This document shows positions 1 to 8,313 of a stretch of DNA of 64,000 nt, piece by piece. The DNA comes from Variovorax sp. PMC12 (GTDB taxonomy: Bacteria; Pseudomonadota; Gammaproteobacteria; Burkholderiales; Burkholderiaceae_C): contig NZ_CP027773.1 of the NCBI RefSeq assembly GCF_003019815.1, forward strand, positions 1,685,001 through 1,749,000, read 5' to 3'. Within the stretch, counting starts at the first letter, position 1; every line of letters starts with the position of its first letter. The notes under the pieces are model-generated. The model did not search any database, was not told the origin of the DNA, and saw only the letters and a program-made list of their open reading frames with translations. Position numbers and translations under genes: made by a program.

Positions 1-167
1 ATGCCGTTGTTGGCGCGCACCGCATCCGCGGACACCGCATCGCGCGACTGCGTCGAATGCGACATCTGCGGGTAGTCGGGATCGGCGCGCCCGCTCGCAT
101 GCGCGAACGAGGCCAGCACCAGCGCGGGCACTGCGGCAATGCACAGGGTAACGGTACGGACTTTCAT
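1..167 (-). CDS. Small secreted protein, C-terminus cut by window edge
   Basis: The first 55 codons of a minus-strand gene are visible. The ATG at 165-167 follows a good ribosome binding site (AAGGAGACAGAC). The product opens with a signal peptide (MKVRTVTLCIAAVPALVLA, cleavage likely after AHA near residue 24), then a short polar stretch rich in Ser, Asp and Ala. The layout resembles the short periplasmic DUF4148-type proteins common in Comamonadaceae, and the gene at 2124-2474 has the same design. Function is unknown; the end of the protein lies outside the window. Confidence 0.7.
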   Translation of the reverse strand, partial: MKVRTVTLCIAAVPALVLASFAHASGRADPDYPQMSHSTQSRDAVSADAVRANNG

Positions 168-247
168 GTCTGTCTCCTTGAGTAGTAGCGACGCTTTCAC
201 TCTAGGACGGCGCACTTATTGGCCTCTGAGGGGCTGCTTATGCTGCG

Positions 248-285
248 GTGAGAGTCGGCTTAGAGGGCCGTGAGAGTTCGGTTAG
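248..285. promoter_or_regulatory. Direct repeat upstream of the VOC gene
   Basis: GTGAGAGTCGGCTTAG (248-263) recurs as GTGAGAGTTCGGTTAG (270-285), 13 of 16 positions identical, with a 22-base period, close to two helical turns. A shorter third echo (GTGTGAGG) lies at about 290-297. The repeats sit in the 175-base gap between the divergent gene at 167 and the VOC gene at 343, so a regulator site is plausible. No regulator can be named. Confidence 0.3.
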
Positions 286-342
286 CAGCGTGTGAGGACC
301 GTATATTCGCGAATCAAAGGCCACCATCAGGAAGCCCACCCC

Positions 343-693
343 ATGAAAGTCAAGCGCATCGTCGCCAACATCGCCACGCCCGCTCCCGCGCGCGCCGCCG
401 TTTTCTACAAGGACGTGCTCGGCCTCGACCTGCTCATGGATCACGGCTGGATACAGACCTACGGCTTGCAAGCGGAAACGGCTGTGCAGCTGAGCTTTGC
501 GTCGGAGGGCGGCTCGGGCACGCCGGTGCCCGATCTCTCCATCGAGGTGGACGACGTGAACGAGGCCTTCGAGCGCATGAAGGCCGCGGGCTTCGCCATC
601 GAATACGGTCCGGTCGACGAGCCCTGGGGCGTGCGCCGCTTCTACGTGCGCGATCCCTTCGGCAAGCTCGTCAACATCCTCGCGCACGCCTGA
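343..693 (+). CDS. VOC (glyoxalase/bleomycin-resistance fold) protein
   Basis: A 116-residue single-domain vicinal-oxygen-chelate protein. The N-terminal strand KRIVANIATP, the helix ARAAVFYKDVLGLDL, and the C-terminal strand FYVRDPFGKLVNIL match the repeated beta-alpha-beta-beta-beta module of this superfamily. The ATG at 343 starts the domain directly; an in-frame ATG 51 bases upstream would add a non-domain leader and was not chosen. Members include dioxygenases, lyases and antibiotic-binding proteins, so no substrate can be assigned. It stands alone and converges on the carbamoyltransferase gene that ends at 713. Confidence 0.75.
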   Translation: MKVKRIVANIATPAPARAAVFYKDVLGLDLLMDHGWIQTYGLQAETAVQLSFASEGGSGTPVPDLSIEVDDVNEAFERMKAAGFAIEYGPVDEPWGVRRFYVRDPFGKLVNILAHA

Positions 694-712
694 GCGGCTG
701 CGCGGCGCCGGC

Positions 713-2011
713 TCAGTCGAGCCCGTGGAACACGCTGTCGTCAGGCCCGATGTGCGACGGCGGCGTCCATGCGGCGTCGCGCATGGAGCGGCTCACCAGC
801 TTGTCCACGCCCAGCAGCGTGGCGAAGATCGCCATGCGCACCGGAATGCCGTTGTCGGTCTGGCGGAAGATGGCCAGGCGCGGGTCGTTGTTCAGGTCGG
901 TGCTCAGGTCGTGCGAGCCGGGCCGGCCGTCGCGCGGCAGCGGGTGCATCACCACCACGTCCTGCTTGCAGGCCGACTCGATCAGCGCGCGATTGATCTC
1001 GAATGCGTTGTCGAAGCCTTCCAGCACCTCGTCGTTCGCGAAGCGCTCTTTCTGGATGCGCGTGGCGTAGATGATGTCGGCGCCGGCCAGTGCCCGAGCC
1101 GGCGTGGCGGCGGTTTCCACCACGTGGCCGTTGCGGCTCACGGCTTCCAAGATGGCGGCCGGCATCGCCAGCGAAGGCGGCGAGATCAGCGTGAACTTCA
1201 GGCCCTTGTACAGCGCGAGCAGCTTGATGAGCGAATGCACGGTGCGGCCGTATTTCAGGTCGCCGACCATCGCGACGTGCGCGCCGTCCACCAGCTTGCC
1301 CAGGCGCGAGAACTCGCGCTGGATGGTGTACAGGTCGAGCAGCGCTTGGCTCGGGTGCTCGCCCGGGCCGTCGCCGCCGTTGATGACCGGCACGTTGGTG
1401 GCGCGCGCGAATTCGGCGACCGAGCCCTGCTCGGGGTGCCGCACCACCATCGCGTCGACATAGCCGCCGATCACGCGGCTGGTGTCGTAGATCGACTCGC
1501 CCTTGGCCATCGACGAGAAGGTGAAGCCAGTGGTGTCGCACACCGCGCCGCCGAGCCGGCAGAAAGCCGCGCCGAAGCTCACGCGGGTGCGTGTGCTGGC
1601 CTCGAAGAACAGGTTGGCCAGCACGGCGCCCTCGAGCACGCGGCTGACCTTGCGCCTGCGCGCAATGGGCTGCATGACGTCCGCGAGCTGGAACAGTTCG
1701 TCGATGGCGTCGCGGTTGAGCTGGTTGACTGAAAGCAGGTGATGCGCCCCGCCAGTGGCCATGGCCTTGCGCAAGGCGCCTTCATGTGCGCTCTGCGTAT
1801 ATTCTTCGCGCCGACCGTCCGAAGCCAAGATTTCGCTCACGAAGCGCCGCGCGACCTCGGGCATGGCCCTGAATTCGTTGGATTCGTCTGGCAGGAGCCA
1901 GGCGTCAAGAGCCCTCCTCCGGCTGCCGATGCGTTCGGCAAAAGCGTCGCGCGTCATGTTGAGTTGACGCATCGCGTCGCGGAGGAGCACCTGCTGCGGC
2001 ATGTTGTTCAT
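713..2011 (-). CDS. pyrB: Aspartate carbamoyltransferase with N-terminal HTH-like extension
   Basis: About 432 residues, roughly 100 longer than the ~310-residue catalytic chain. The enzyme part has the carbamoyl-phosphate loop STRTRVSFGAAF, HPSQALLDLYTI and HPLPRDGRPG, all typical of aspartate carbamoyltransferase (carbamoyl phosphate plus aspartate to carbamoyl-aspartate, pyrimidine synthesis). Residues ~6-60 (QLNMTRDAFAERIGSRRRAL...) look like a helix-turn-helix of the XRE/phage-repressor kind. The ATG at 2011 was chosen; TTG at 2032 and ATG at 2002 are alternatives, and no clear ribosome site precedes any of them. A near-perfect palindrome lies directly upstream. The fold calls come from reading motifs; the DNA-binding idea is inference. 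Confidence 0.85.
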   Translation of the reverse strand: MNNMPQQVLLRDAMRQLNMTRDAFAERIGSRRRALDAWLLPDESNEFRAMPEVARRFVSEILASDGRREEYTQSAHEGALRKAMATGGAHHLLSVNQLNRDAIDELFQLADVMQPIARRRKVSRVLEGAVLANLFFEASTRTRVSFGAAFCRLGGAVCDTTGFTFSSMAKGESIYDTSRVIGGYVDAMVVRHPEQGSVAEFARATNVPVINGGDGPGEHPSQALLDLYTIQREFSRLGKLVDGAHVAMVGDLKYGRTVHSLIKLLALYKGLKFTLISPPSLAMPAAILEAVSRNGHVVETAATPARALAGADIIYATRIQKERFANDEVLEGFDNAFEINRALIESACKQDVVVMHPLPRDGRPGSHDLSTDLNNDPRLAIFRQTDNGIPVRMAIFATLLGVDKLVSRSMRDAAWTPPSHIGPDDSVFHGLD

Positions 2012-2022
2012 GGGCCGCGAAT

Positions 2023-2041
2023 ATATACTCAATGCGTATAT
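2023..2041. promoter_or_regulatory. Near-perfect 19-bp palindrome at the carbamoyltransferase start
   Basis: ATATACTCAATGCGTATAT is a palindrome in which 8 of 9 base pairs match around the centre at 2032. It ends 12 bases before the preferred ATG and overlaps an AT-rich TATATT segment that could be a -10 element. Its position is that of an operator, and the encoded protein carries its own HTH-like N-terminus, which suggests autoregulation. No binding data are available. Confidence 0.5.
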
Positions 2042-2073
2042 TTTTGAAACGCTGAAGAAAAATGAACTCCGGA

Positions 2074-2106
2074 AATGAAGAAAGGGCCGTGAGGCCCTTC
2101 TTCATT
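2074..2106 (-). terminator. Stem-loop terminator after the small secreted protein gene
   Basis: On the minus strand the sequence forms AATGAAGAAGGGCC-TCAC-GGCCCTTTCTTCATT, a long stem with one bulged base. It starts 18 bases after the stop of the gene at 2124-2474 and precedes the carbamoyltransferase promoter. There is no long T-run, so efficiency is uncertain. Confidence 0.55.
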
Positions 2107-2123
2107 CCTGCTCATGCAACGGC

Positions 2124-2474
2124 TTACAGGCCGGCCTGGCGCGTGAACGACACGCTGGGCTTCTTGTAGGCTTGCGGCACTTCGTCGCGGTAGAACGCGC
2201 GGCGGTCGAGGCTTTGCAGCGGGTCGTGCGCCTTGGCGACGGCTTCGGCCTGCACGGTGGCGCGGTTGGCGGTCGACGTGAAGGCTTGTGCGCCGGCGCT
2301 GGCGGCATCGCTGTATTCGTTGCCTGCACGTGCGGCGGCAACGGCTTGCGGTGCCACTTCAGCGCGGGAAACGGACGAGTTCACGACGTGCACGCCGTCG
2401 TAGGTTTCTGCATGGGCTCCGGCGGCAGCCAGGAGCGAGAGGGCAGCGGCGGCGAGGATCTTCGAGGCATTCAT
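2124..2474 (-). CDS. Small secreted protein, DUF4148-like
   Basis: 116 residues starting at the ATG at 2474, preceded by AAGGAGATTGAA. A signal peptide (MNASKILAAAALSLLAAAGAHA) is followed by a low-complexity Ala/Ser/Val/Glu-rich stretch with a hydrophilic end (DEVPQAYKKPSVSFTRQAGL). It resembles the small periplasmic DUF4148-type proteins that occur in many copies in Burkholderiales, but that assignment rests only on size and composition. Role unknown. A stem-loop terminator follows, so it is probably monocistronic. Confidence 0.65.
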   Translation of the reverse strand: MNASKILAAAALSLLAAAGAHAETYDGVHVVNSSVSRAEVAPQAVAAARAGNEYSDAASAGAQAFTSTANRATVQAEAVAKAHDPLQSLDRRAFYRDEVPQAYKKPSVSFTRQAGL

Positions 2475-2634
2475 TTCAATCTCCTTCAGGGCAGACGGTT
2501 GGTTGGTGAGGAGAAGTTTGATCCTGAATGACCCCAAAAAACGCTCGCGAAAAGAACCGCGGCGTTCACAGGATTGAAACAATCCGGGCCTTGAAAAGCG
2601 CCCGGTCAATAGGGGTTGCCCCTGCGAAACCGCC

Positions 2635-2976
2635 TCAGTGGCTGATCATCCACGGCCGGCGCGACGGCGCGGACTTGGCGCCGTTGGGCGCGGTCACCGT
2701 CGCGCCCCGCTTGCCCGAACCGCAGCAGCCACAGCCCGCCGGATGCTTGAAGCGCGCATAGTCCCGCGAGCTGCCCGGCTCGTGTCGCGCCCGCTCGTTG
2801 GTCTCCATGGCACGGCGCGTGCCCGACGCCATCAGCGCCAGCCGCGGCGCGGCCGAGAGCACGCGCGGAGAAGCCGTTCCGCAATCCGGGCAGCAGGCGG
2901 GTTCGTCTCGCAGCCCCGAGGGCCGCAGCGCCTCGAAGCCGCCGCATTGCCCGCAGGCGTAGTCGTAGGTGGGCAT
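2635..2976 (-). CDS. fmdB: FmdB-type zinc-ribbon protein
   Basis: 113 residues. The N-terminus MPTYDYACGQCG and a second CCPDC form the CxxC...CxxC zinc ribbon of the FmdB/CxxC_CxxC_SSSS family. The tail is longer than usual and has extra cysteines (GCGCCG near residue 82). The gene begins 14 bases after the stop of fmdA, the classical fmdA-fmdB arrangement, in which FmdB is thought to influence formamidase expression. A small GGGG-CAA-CCCC hairpin lies just after the stop and may end the urt-fmd transcript. Confidence 0.8.
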   Translation of the reverse strand: MPTYDYACGQCGGFEALRPSGLRDEPACCPDCGTASPRVLSAAPRLALMASGTRRAMETNERARHEPGSSRDYARFKHPAGCGCCGSGKRGATVTAPNGAKSAPSRRPWMISH

Positions 2977-2990
2977 GGGCTGGCCGTCCT

Positions 2991-4223
2991 TCAACGCAGG
3001 TCGTGCGACAGCGGCATGTCGATGCTGCCGTCGATGAACTTCACCGGGCCCGATGCGTTCGGGTTGATGTCGAAGTCGAAGATGCCCGTGGGCAGCCACA
3101 GCGTGGCGCACGAGTTCGGCACATCGACCACGCCGCTGATGTGGCCCTGCACCGGCGCCGTGCCCAGGATCGAATAGGCCTGCGCGCCCGAATAGCCGAA
3201 CTTCTTCAGGTACTCGATGGCGTTCAGGCAAGCCTGGCGGTAGGCCACGTTCACGTCGAGGTAGTGCTGCTTGCCGCTCTCGTCGACCGAGATGCCTTCG
3301 AAGATCAGGTAGTCGTTGTACTGCGGCGTGATCGGGCTGGGCTTGAAGATCGGATTCTTGATGCCGTACTTGGCCATGCCGCCCTTGATGAGCGTGACCT
3401 TCATGTGCACCCAGCCGGCCATCTCGATGGCGCCGCAGAAGGTGATTTCGCCGTCGCCCTGGCTGAAGTGCAGGTCGCCCACGCTCAGGCCCGCGCCGTC
3501 CACGTACACCGGGAAGAACACCTTGGAGCCGCGAGACAGGTCCTTGATGTCGCAGTTGCCGCCGTGCTCGCGCGGCGGCACGGTGCGCGCGCCCTCCGCC
3601 GCAGCCTTGGCGCGTGCCTCGCCGGTCATCTTGCCCATGTGGGCCGTGCCGGCGAACGGCGGGTTGGCCAGGCCGGGCACGCGGTCCGGGTCGGTGGCGA
3701 TGAGCGCCTTCTCGCGTTCGTTCCACATGTCGAGCATGGGCTTGTCGGGCAGGCAGCCGATGAGGCCGGGGTGGATCAGCCCCGCGAAGTTGACGCCCGG
3801 CACATGGCGCGAGCTGGTGAACATGCCCTTGAAGTCCCAGATCGATTTCTGCGCCTCGGGAAAGTGATCGGTCAGGAAGCCGCCGCCGTTCTTCTTCGAG
3901 AAGAAACCGTTGAAGCCCCAGAGGCTGTCCTGCTTGGCGCCGATGTCGAGCAGGTCGACCACCAGCAGGTCGCCGGGCTCGGCGCCCTTCACGCCCACCG
4001 GGCCCGAGAGGTAGTGCACGGTGCTCAGGTCGATGTCGCGCACGTCGTCTGCGCTGTCGTTGTTCTTGATGAAGCCGCCGGTCCAGTCGAAGGTCTCGAG
4101 GATGAAGTCGTCACCGGGGTTGACCCAGCAGGCCATCGGGATGTCCGGGTGCCAGCGGTTGTGGATGTTCTCGTTCTCGGTGGGCGACTTGGTCAGATCG
4201 ACCTTGATCAGCGTGTCCGTCAT
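2991..4223 (-). CDS. fmdA: Formamidase
   Basis: 410 residues, full length for the acetamidase/formamidase (FmdA_AmdA) family. The protein hydrolyses formamide (and more weakly other short amides) to formate and ammonia in the cytoplasm. The sequence has the typical N-terminus with HNRWHPDIP and the core stretch PPREHGGNCDIKDLSRGSK, which carries conserved acidic and histidine residues of the family. It lies 39 bases downstream of urtE and just upstream of fmdB in one minus-strand operon with the urea/amide transporter. This supports use of amides or urea as nitrogen source. The start is preceded by AGGAGCC. Confidence 0.93.
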   Translation of the reverse strand: MTDTLIKVDLTKSPTENENIHNRWHPDIPMACWVNPGDDFILETFDWTGGFIKNNDSADDVRDIDLSTVHYLSGPVGVKGAEPGDLLVVDLLDIGAKQDSLWGFNGFFSKKNGGGFLTDHFPEAQKSIWDFKGMFTSSRHVPGVNFAGLIHPGLIGCLPDKPMLDMWNEREKALIATDPDRVPGLANPPFAGTAHMGKMTGEARAKAAAEGARTVPPREHGGNCDIKDLSRGSKVFFPVYVDGAGLSVGDLHFSQGDGEITFCGAIEMAGWVHMKVTLIKGGMAKYGIKNPIFKPSPITPQYNDYLIFEGISVDESGKQHYLDVNVAYRQACLNAIEYLKKFGYSGAQAYSILGTAPVQGHISGVVDVPNSCATLWLPTGIFDFDINPNASGPVKFIDGSIDMPLSHDLR

Positions 4224-4262
4224 TTGCGGTGGCTCCTGGTTGGGTTGTGGTTGAACGGAAAA

Positions 4263-4964
4263 TCAAACGGAGAGGTAGGCCTTGATGTGATCCACGTCGG
4301 TCTTGTCGCGCGCGGTCTCGTGCACGAGCCGCCCGCCCTCGATGACGAAGAGCCGGTCCGCCACGTCCATCGCGAAGCTGAGCACCTGCTCGGACACGAC
4401 GACGGTGATGCCGCGCAGCTTACGGATCTCGTTGAGCGCCTTGGCGATGTCCTTGATGATCGAAGGCTGGATACCCTCGGTGGGCTCGTCGAGCAGCAGG
4501 ACCTTCGGGTCGGTGACGAGTGCGCGCGCTATGGCGAGCTGCTGCTGCTGGCCGCCGGAGAGGTTGCCGCCCTTGCGGCTCTTCATGTCCCACAGCACGG
4601 GGAACAGTGCGTAGATTTCCTCGGGGATGCGGCGGGTCTTCGAGTTCTCCAGGCCGGTCTGGATGTTCTCTTCCACTGTGAGCGTGGGAAAGATCATGCG
4701 GCCTTGCGGCACGTAGGCGATGCCTTTTGCCACGCGGCGGAAGCTCTCGTCGCGCGACACGTCTTGCCCCGCCACTTCGATGCGCCCGCTCTTCAATGGC
4801 AGCACGCCCATCAAGCTCTTGAACAGCGTGGTCTTGCCCATGCCGTTGCGGCCCATGATGGCGATGGTTTCGTTGGCCTTGCCTTCGAACGAGATGCCGT
4901 GCAGGGCCTCGCTCTGGCCGTAGGCTACGTGCAGGTCTTGCACCTTCAGTATGAGGTTGCTCAT
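4263..4964 (-). CDS. urtE: Urea/amide ABC transporter ATPase UrtE
   Basis: 233 residues, a branched-chain amino acid (LivF)-type ATPase. Walker A GRNGMGKTT (near residue 39), signature LSGGQQQQLAIARAL, Walker B VLLLDEPTEG and the switch region VVSEQ are all present; QSEALHGISFE fits UrtE. It would couple ATP hydrolysis to transport through UrtB/UrtC, together with UrtD. It lies downstream of urtD but is separated from it by about 300 bases holding a large paired-hairpin element, unlike the tight spacing in the rest of the operon. Confidence 0.9.
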   Translation of the reverse strand: MSNLILKVQDLHVAYGQSEALHGISFEGKANETIAIMGRNGMGKTTLFKSLMGVLPLKSGRIEVAGQDVSRDESFRRVAKGIAYVPQGRMIFPTLTVEENIQTGLENSKTRRIPEEIYALFPVLWDMKSRKGGNLSGGQQQQLAIARALVTDPKVLLLDEPTEGIQPSIIKDIAKALNEIRKLRGITVVVSEQVLSFAMDVADRLFVIEGGRLVHETARDKTDVDHIKAYLSV

Positions 4965-4997
4965 ATTGCTGGGATCCTTTGGGTTGTGTTCGGGGGG

Positions 4998-5237
4998 CTT
5001 GCACAGGCCATCGGGTACTCCCCTCCGCGAATGTCCCCCGGGCTTCGCCCTCCTCCTTTATTTCGCTGCGGGGAGCACCCGACGCCCTGTGCAAGGGGAC
5101 ACGCTGCTGGTGCACGACTGATCAACGACTGCGCCGTCCAACGCTCGCGTCGATGGGGTGCCTTGCGCAGCGAAATAAAGGAGGAGGCCGCAGGCCGGGG
5201 GACATTCGCGGAGCAAGGTACCCCATCGACGCGAGCG
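4998..5237. repeat. Paired inverted hairpin element (REPIN-like) inside the urt operon
   Basis: Two long imperfect stem-loops face each other. Hairpin 1 spans 4998-5095, closed by CTTGCACAGG/CCTGTGCAAG. Hairpin 2 spans 5142-5237, closed by an 18-bp stem, CGCTCGCGTCGATGGGGT with its complement. Their loops hold the same core in opposite orientation (GCGAATGTCCCCC ... CCTCCTCCTTTATTTCGC). Where the two copies differ, both sides of the stem change together (TCCC/GGGA against CTTG/CAAG; GGGC/GCCC against GGCC/GGCC). It fills the urtD-urtE gap and contains no supportable gene. Confidence 0.8.
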
Positions 5238-5260
5238 CGCCCTGAAAAACCGCGCGTCAT

Positions 5261-6004
<744 letters not shown>

Positions 6005-6021
6005 GAATGTGTGGCTCCGGT

Positions 6022-7212
6022 TCAGGCGCGCTGGCTGCCGACGCCTTCTGGCAGCGCGGGCTCGGGTGGTTGTGCTGCGGGCGGTACGGGTGCGGTTGAT
6101 GCCGGCGGCTTGACGGCGGCATCGCGCAGCGCCTGTCGGCGCGACTTCCACCACGGGCGGATCTTTTCTTCCCACACCCCGGCCAGCCCCATCGGAAAGG
6201 CCATGGTCACGCCGATGAACAGGCCCGCCATCAGGAACAGCCACAGGTCGGGGAAGCTCTCGGAGAACAGCGTCTTGCCCGCGTTCACCAGCAGCGCGCC
6301 GTACACCGCGCCCACCAGGCTCATGCGTCCGCCGACGGCGCAGAAGATCACCATCTCGATGGAGGGCACGATGCCCACGAAGCTCGGCGACATGAAGCCC
6401 ACCTGCAGCGCGAACATCGCGCCGCCGATGCCCGAGAGCCCGGCCGCGAGGCAGAAGATGAAGACCTTGAAGTTCGACACGTCGTAGCCGGAGAAGCGCA
6501 CGCGGTCTTCCTTGTCGCGCATGGCCAGCAGCAGCGTGCCCAGCTTGCTGGTCTGGATCCAGCGGCACAGCAGGATGCTCAGCACCAGCAGGCCGACGCA
6601 CACGTAATACAGCACGTACTTGGCGCCGTCGGTGCGCGTGTCCCAGCCCAGCAGTGTCTTCAGGTCGGTCATGCCGTTCACGCCGCCGGTGTAGCCCTGC
6701 TGGCCGATGATGAGCACGGTGCAGATCAACGCCACCGCCTGCGTGATGATCGCGAAGTACACACCACCCACCCGGCGCTTGAACATCGCGAAGCTCACGA
6801 GCCAGGCCAGCGCCATCGGCGCCAGCACCACCAGCGCGAGGCTCAGCGGCAGGCTCTTGAACGGCAGCCACAGCGTGGGCAGTTCGGTGATCTGGTTCCA
6901 GTCCATGAAGTCCGGGATGCCGGGCGTGGTCTGGATCTTGGTGGCGACGGGGTCGGAGGCTTCGAGCTTGAGGAACATCGCCATCGCATAGCCACCGATG
7001 CCGAAGAACACGCCCTGCCCCAGGCTCAGCACGCCGCCGTAGCCCCACACCATGACGAGGCCCACGGCCACGAAGGCGTAGGTGAGGTACTTGCCCACGA
7101 GGTTGAGGCGGAAGATGTCGAGCGACAGCGGCAGCACCACCGCGAGCAGCAGCACCAGGAGCAGCAGGCTGCCGAGCTGGTAGCGCTGGATCGAGGCCTT
7201 GATGAAATTCAT
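6022..7212 (-). CDS. urtC: Urea/amide ABC transporter permease UrtC
   Basis: About 396 residues, an inner-membrane permease of the LivM type with around ten hydrophobic segments, from LLLLVLLLAVVLPLSL to the C-terminal LWLFLMAGLFIGVTMAF. The C-terminus carries a proline/alanine-rich cytoplasmic tail. The ATG at 7212 has a strong ribosome site (AGGAGAACGTTCCG). An ATG at 7245, which overlaps the urtB stop by one base (TGATG), would add 11 residues and would allow translational coupling. It would form the translocation path with UrtB. Confidence 0.9.
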   Translation of the reverse strand: MNFIKASIQRYQLGSLLLLVLLLAVVLPLSLDIFRLNLVGKYLTYAFVAVGLVMVWGYGGVLSLGQGVFFGIGGYAMAMFLKLEASDPVATKIQTTPGIPDFMDWNQITELPTLWLPFKSLPLSLALVVLAPMALAWLVSFAMFKRRVGGVYFAIITQAVALICTVLIIGQQGYTGGVNGMTDLKTLLGWDTRTDGAKYVLYYVCVGLLVLSILLCRWIQTSKLGTLLLAMRDKEDRVRFSGYDVSNFKVFIFCLAAGLSGIGGAMFALQVGFMSPSFVGIVPSIEMVIFCAVGGRMSLVGAVYGALLVNAGKTLFSESFPDLWLFLMAGLFIGVTMAFPMGLAGVWEEKIRPWWKSRRQALRDAAVKPPASTAPVPPAAQPPEPALPEGVGSQRA

Positions 7213-7244
7213 CGGAACGTTCTCCTGCAAGGGAATCGGGTTCA

Positions 7245-8159
7245 TCAGCGGCGGACCTTGACGGCGAAAAGTCCCTGCGGCCGCATCATCAGGATCAGCA
7301 CGATCAGCGACAGCGTCAGCACCTTGGCCATCGAGCCGGTCATGAAGAACTCGGAGATCGACTGGGTCTGCGCAATGCCGAAGGCCGAGACCACGGTGCC
7401 GAAGAGGCTCGCAGCACCGCCGAAGGTGACGACCAGGAACGCGTCCACGATGTAGAGCGAGCCCGAGGTCGGCCCGGTCGAGCCGATGGTGGTGAAAGCC
7501 GCGCCCGCCACGCCGGCAATGCCGCAGCCGATGGCGAATGTCAGGCGGTCGGTCTTCTTCGTGTCGATGCCGGTGGCGTTGGCCATCGTGCGGTTGGCCA
7601 CGGTGGCGCGCACCCGCAGGCCCCAGCGGCTCTTGTGCAGCGCGACCAGCACACCGCCCGTCACCAGCGCGGTGAGCGCCAGCACGAAGAGGCCGTTGAT
7701 CGGAATGTCCAGGCCCTCATGCGGCGTCCAGGAGCCCATGAGCCACTCGGGCAGCGTGGGGCTCACTTCCTTGGGGCCGATGAAGGTGCGAAAGATCTGC
7801 TGCAGCCCCAGGCTCACGCCCCAGGTGGCGAGCAGCGTGTCGAGCGGCCGCTTGTAGAGATGGCGTATCAGCACCCACTCCACGATCCAGCCGGCGATGA
7901 AGGCGAACACGAAGGCCAGAGCGATGGCGATCGGGAAGTAGTACGGCATGAACTCGGGCGCCAGGCTTTCGGTGACGCGCGCGGCCAGGTAGATCGAATA
8001 GGCGCCGATGGTCATGAACTCGCCATGCGCCATGTTGATCACGCCCATCTGGCCGAAGATGATCGCCAGGCCCAGCCCCATGAGCAGCAGCACCGCGAAG
8101 AGGCTCAGCCCCGCGAAGCCCTGCATGAGGCCGATGTTCATCATGTCCGACAGAGTCAT
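7245..8159 (-). CDS. urtB: Urea/amide ABC transporter permease UrtB
   Basis: 304 residues, LivH-type permease. The stretch GQMGVINMAHGEFMTIGAY is the conserved early loop of this family, and the C-terminus LILMMRPQGLFAVKVRR is typical of UrtB. The ATG at 8159 was chosen because upstream codons read through the inverted repeat of the urtA-urtB gap. It overlaps the possible urtC start by one base. Some UrtB proteins carry a long periplasmic N-terminal domain; this one does not. Confidence 0.9.
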   Translation of the reverse strand: MTLSDMMNIGLMQGFAGLSLFAVLLLMGLGLAIIFGQMGVINMAHGEFMTIGAYSIYLAARVTESLAPEFMPYYFPIAIALAFVFAFIAGWIVEWVLIRHLYKRPLDTLLATWGVSLGLQQIFRTFIGPKEVSPTLPEWLMGSWTPHEGLDIPINGLFVLALTALVTGGVLVALHKSRWGLRVRATVANRTMANATGIDTKKTDRLTFAIGCGIAGVAGAAFTTIGSTGPTSGSLYIVDAFLVVTFGGAASLFGTVVSAFGIAQTQSISEFFMTGSMAKVLTLSLIVLILMMRPQGLFAVKVRR

Positions 8160-8190
8160 GGCAAGCTGTTCCGAAGTTGGGGTGTTGGCT

Positions 8191-8303
8191 CCTTCCCCCT
8201 CTGGGGGAAGGCTGGGATGGGGGCCTACCGGCGATCGCAAGCGCAAGGCTTCATCAACTGCCGCCGAGCCCCCACCCCTGCCCTCCCCCAGAGGGGGAGG
8301 GAG
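8191..8303. repeat. Inverted repeat between urtA and urtB
   Basis: CCTTCCCCCTCTGGGGGAAGG (8191-8211) and the right arm, ending in CCCTCCCCCAGAGGGGGAGGG (8281-8301), are each a hairpin. With flanking GGATGGGGGC and GCCCCCACCCC they also form a large inverted repeat. The pattern resembles a dispersed palindromic unit of Comamonadaceae intergenic regions. It may act as an mRNA processing or attenuation point that lets urtA exceed the permease genes, as in other binding-protein operons (inference). Confidence 0.6.
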
Positions 8304-8313
8304 AAAGACAGGA

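Noticed and set aside
4965..5260. Short open frames on both strands within the urtD-urtE gap
   Set aside because: Their similar products on opposite strands come from the inverted hairpin arms, not from genes.
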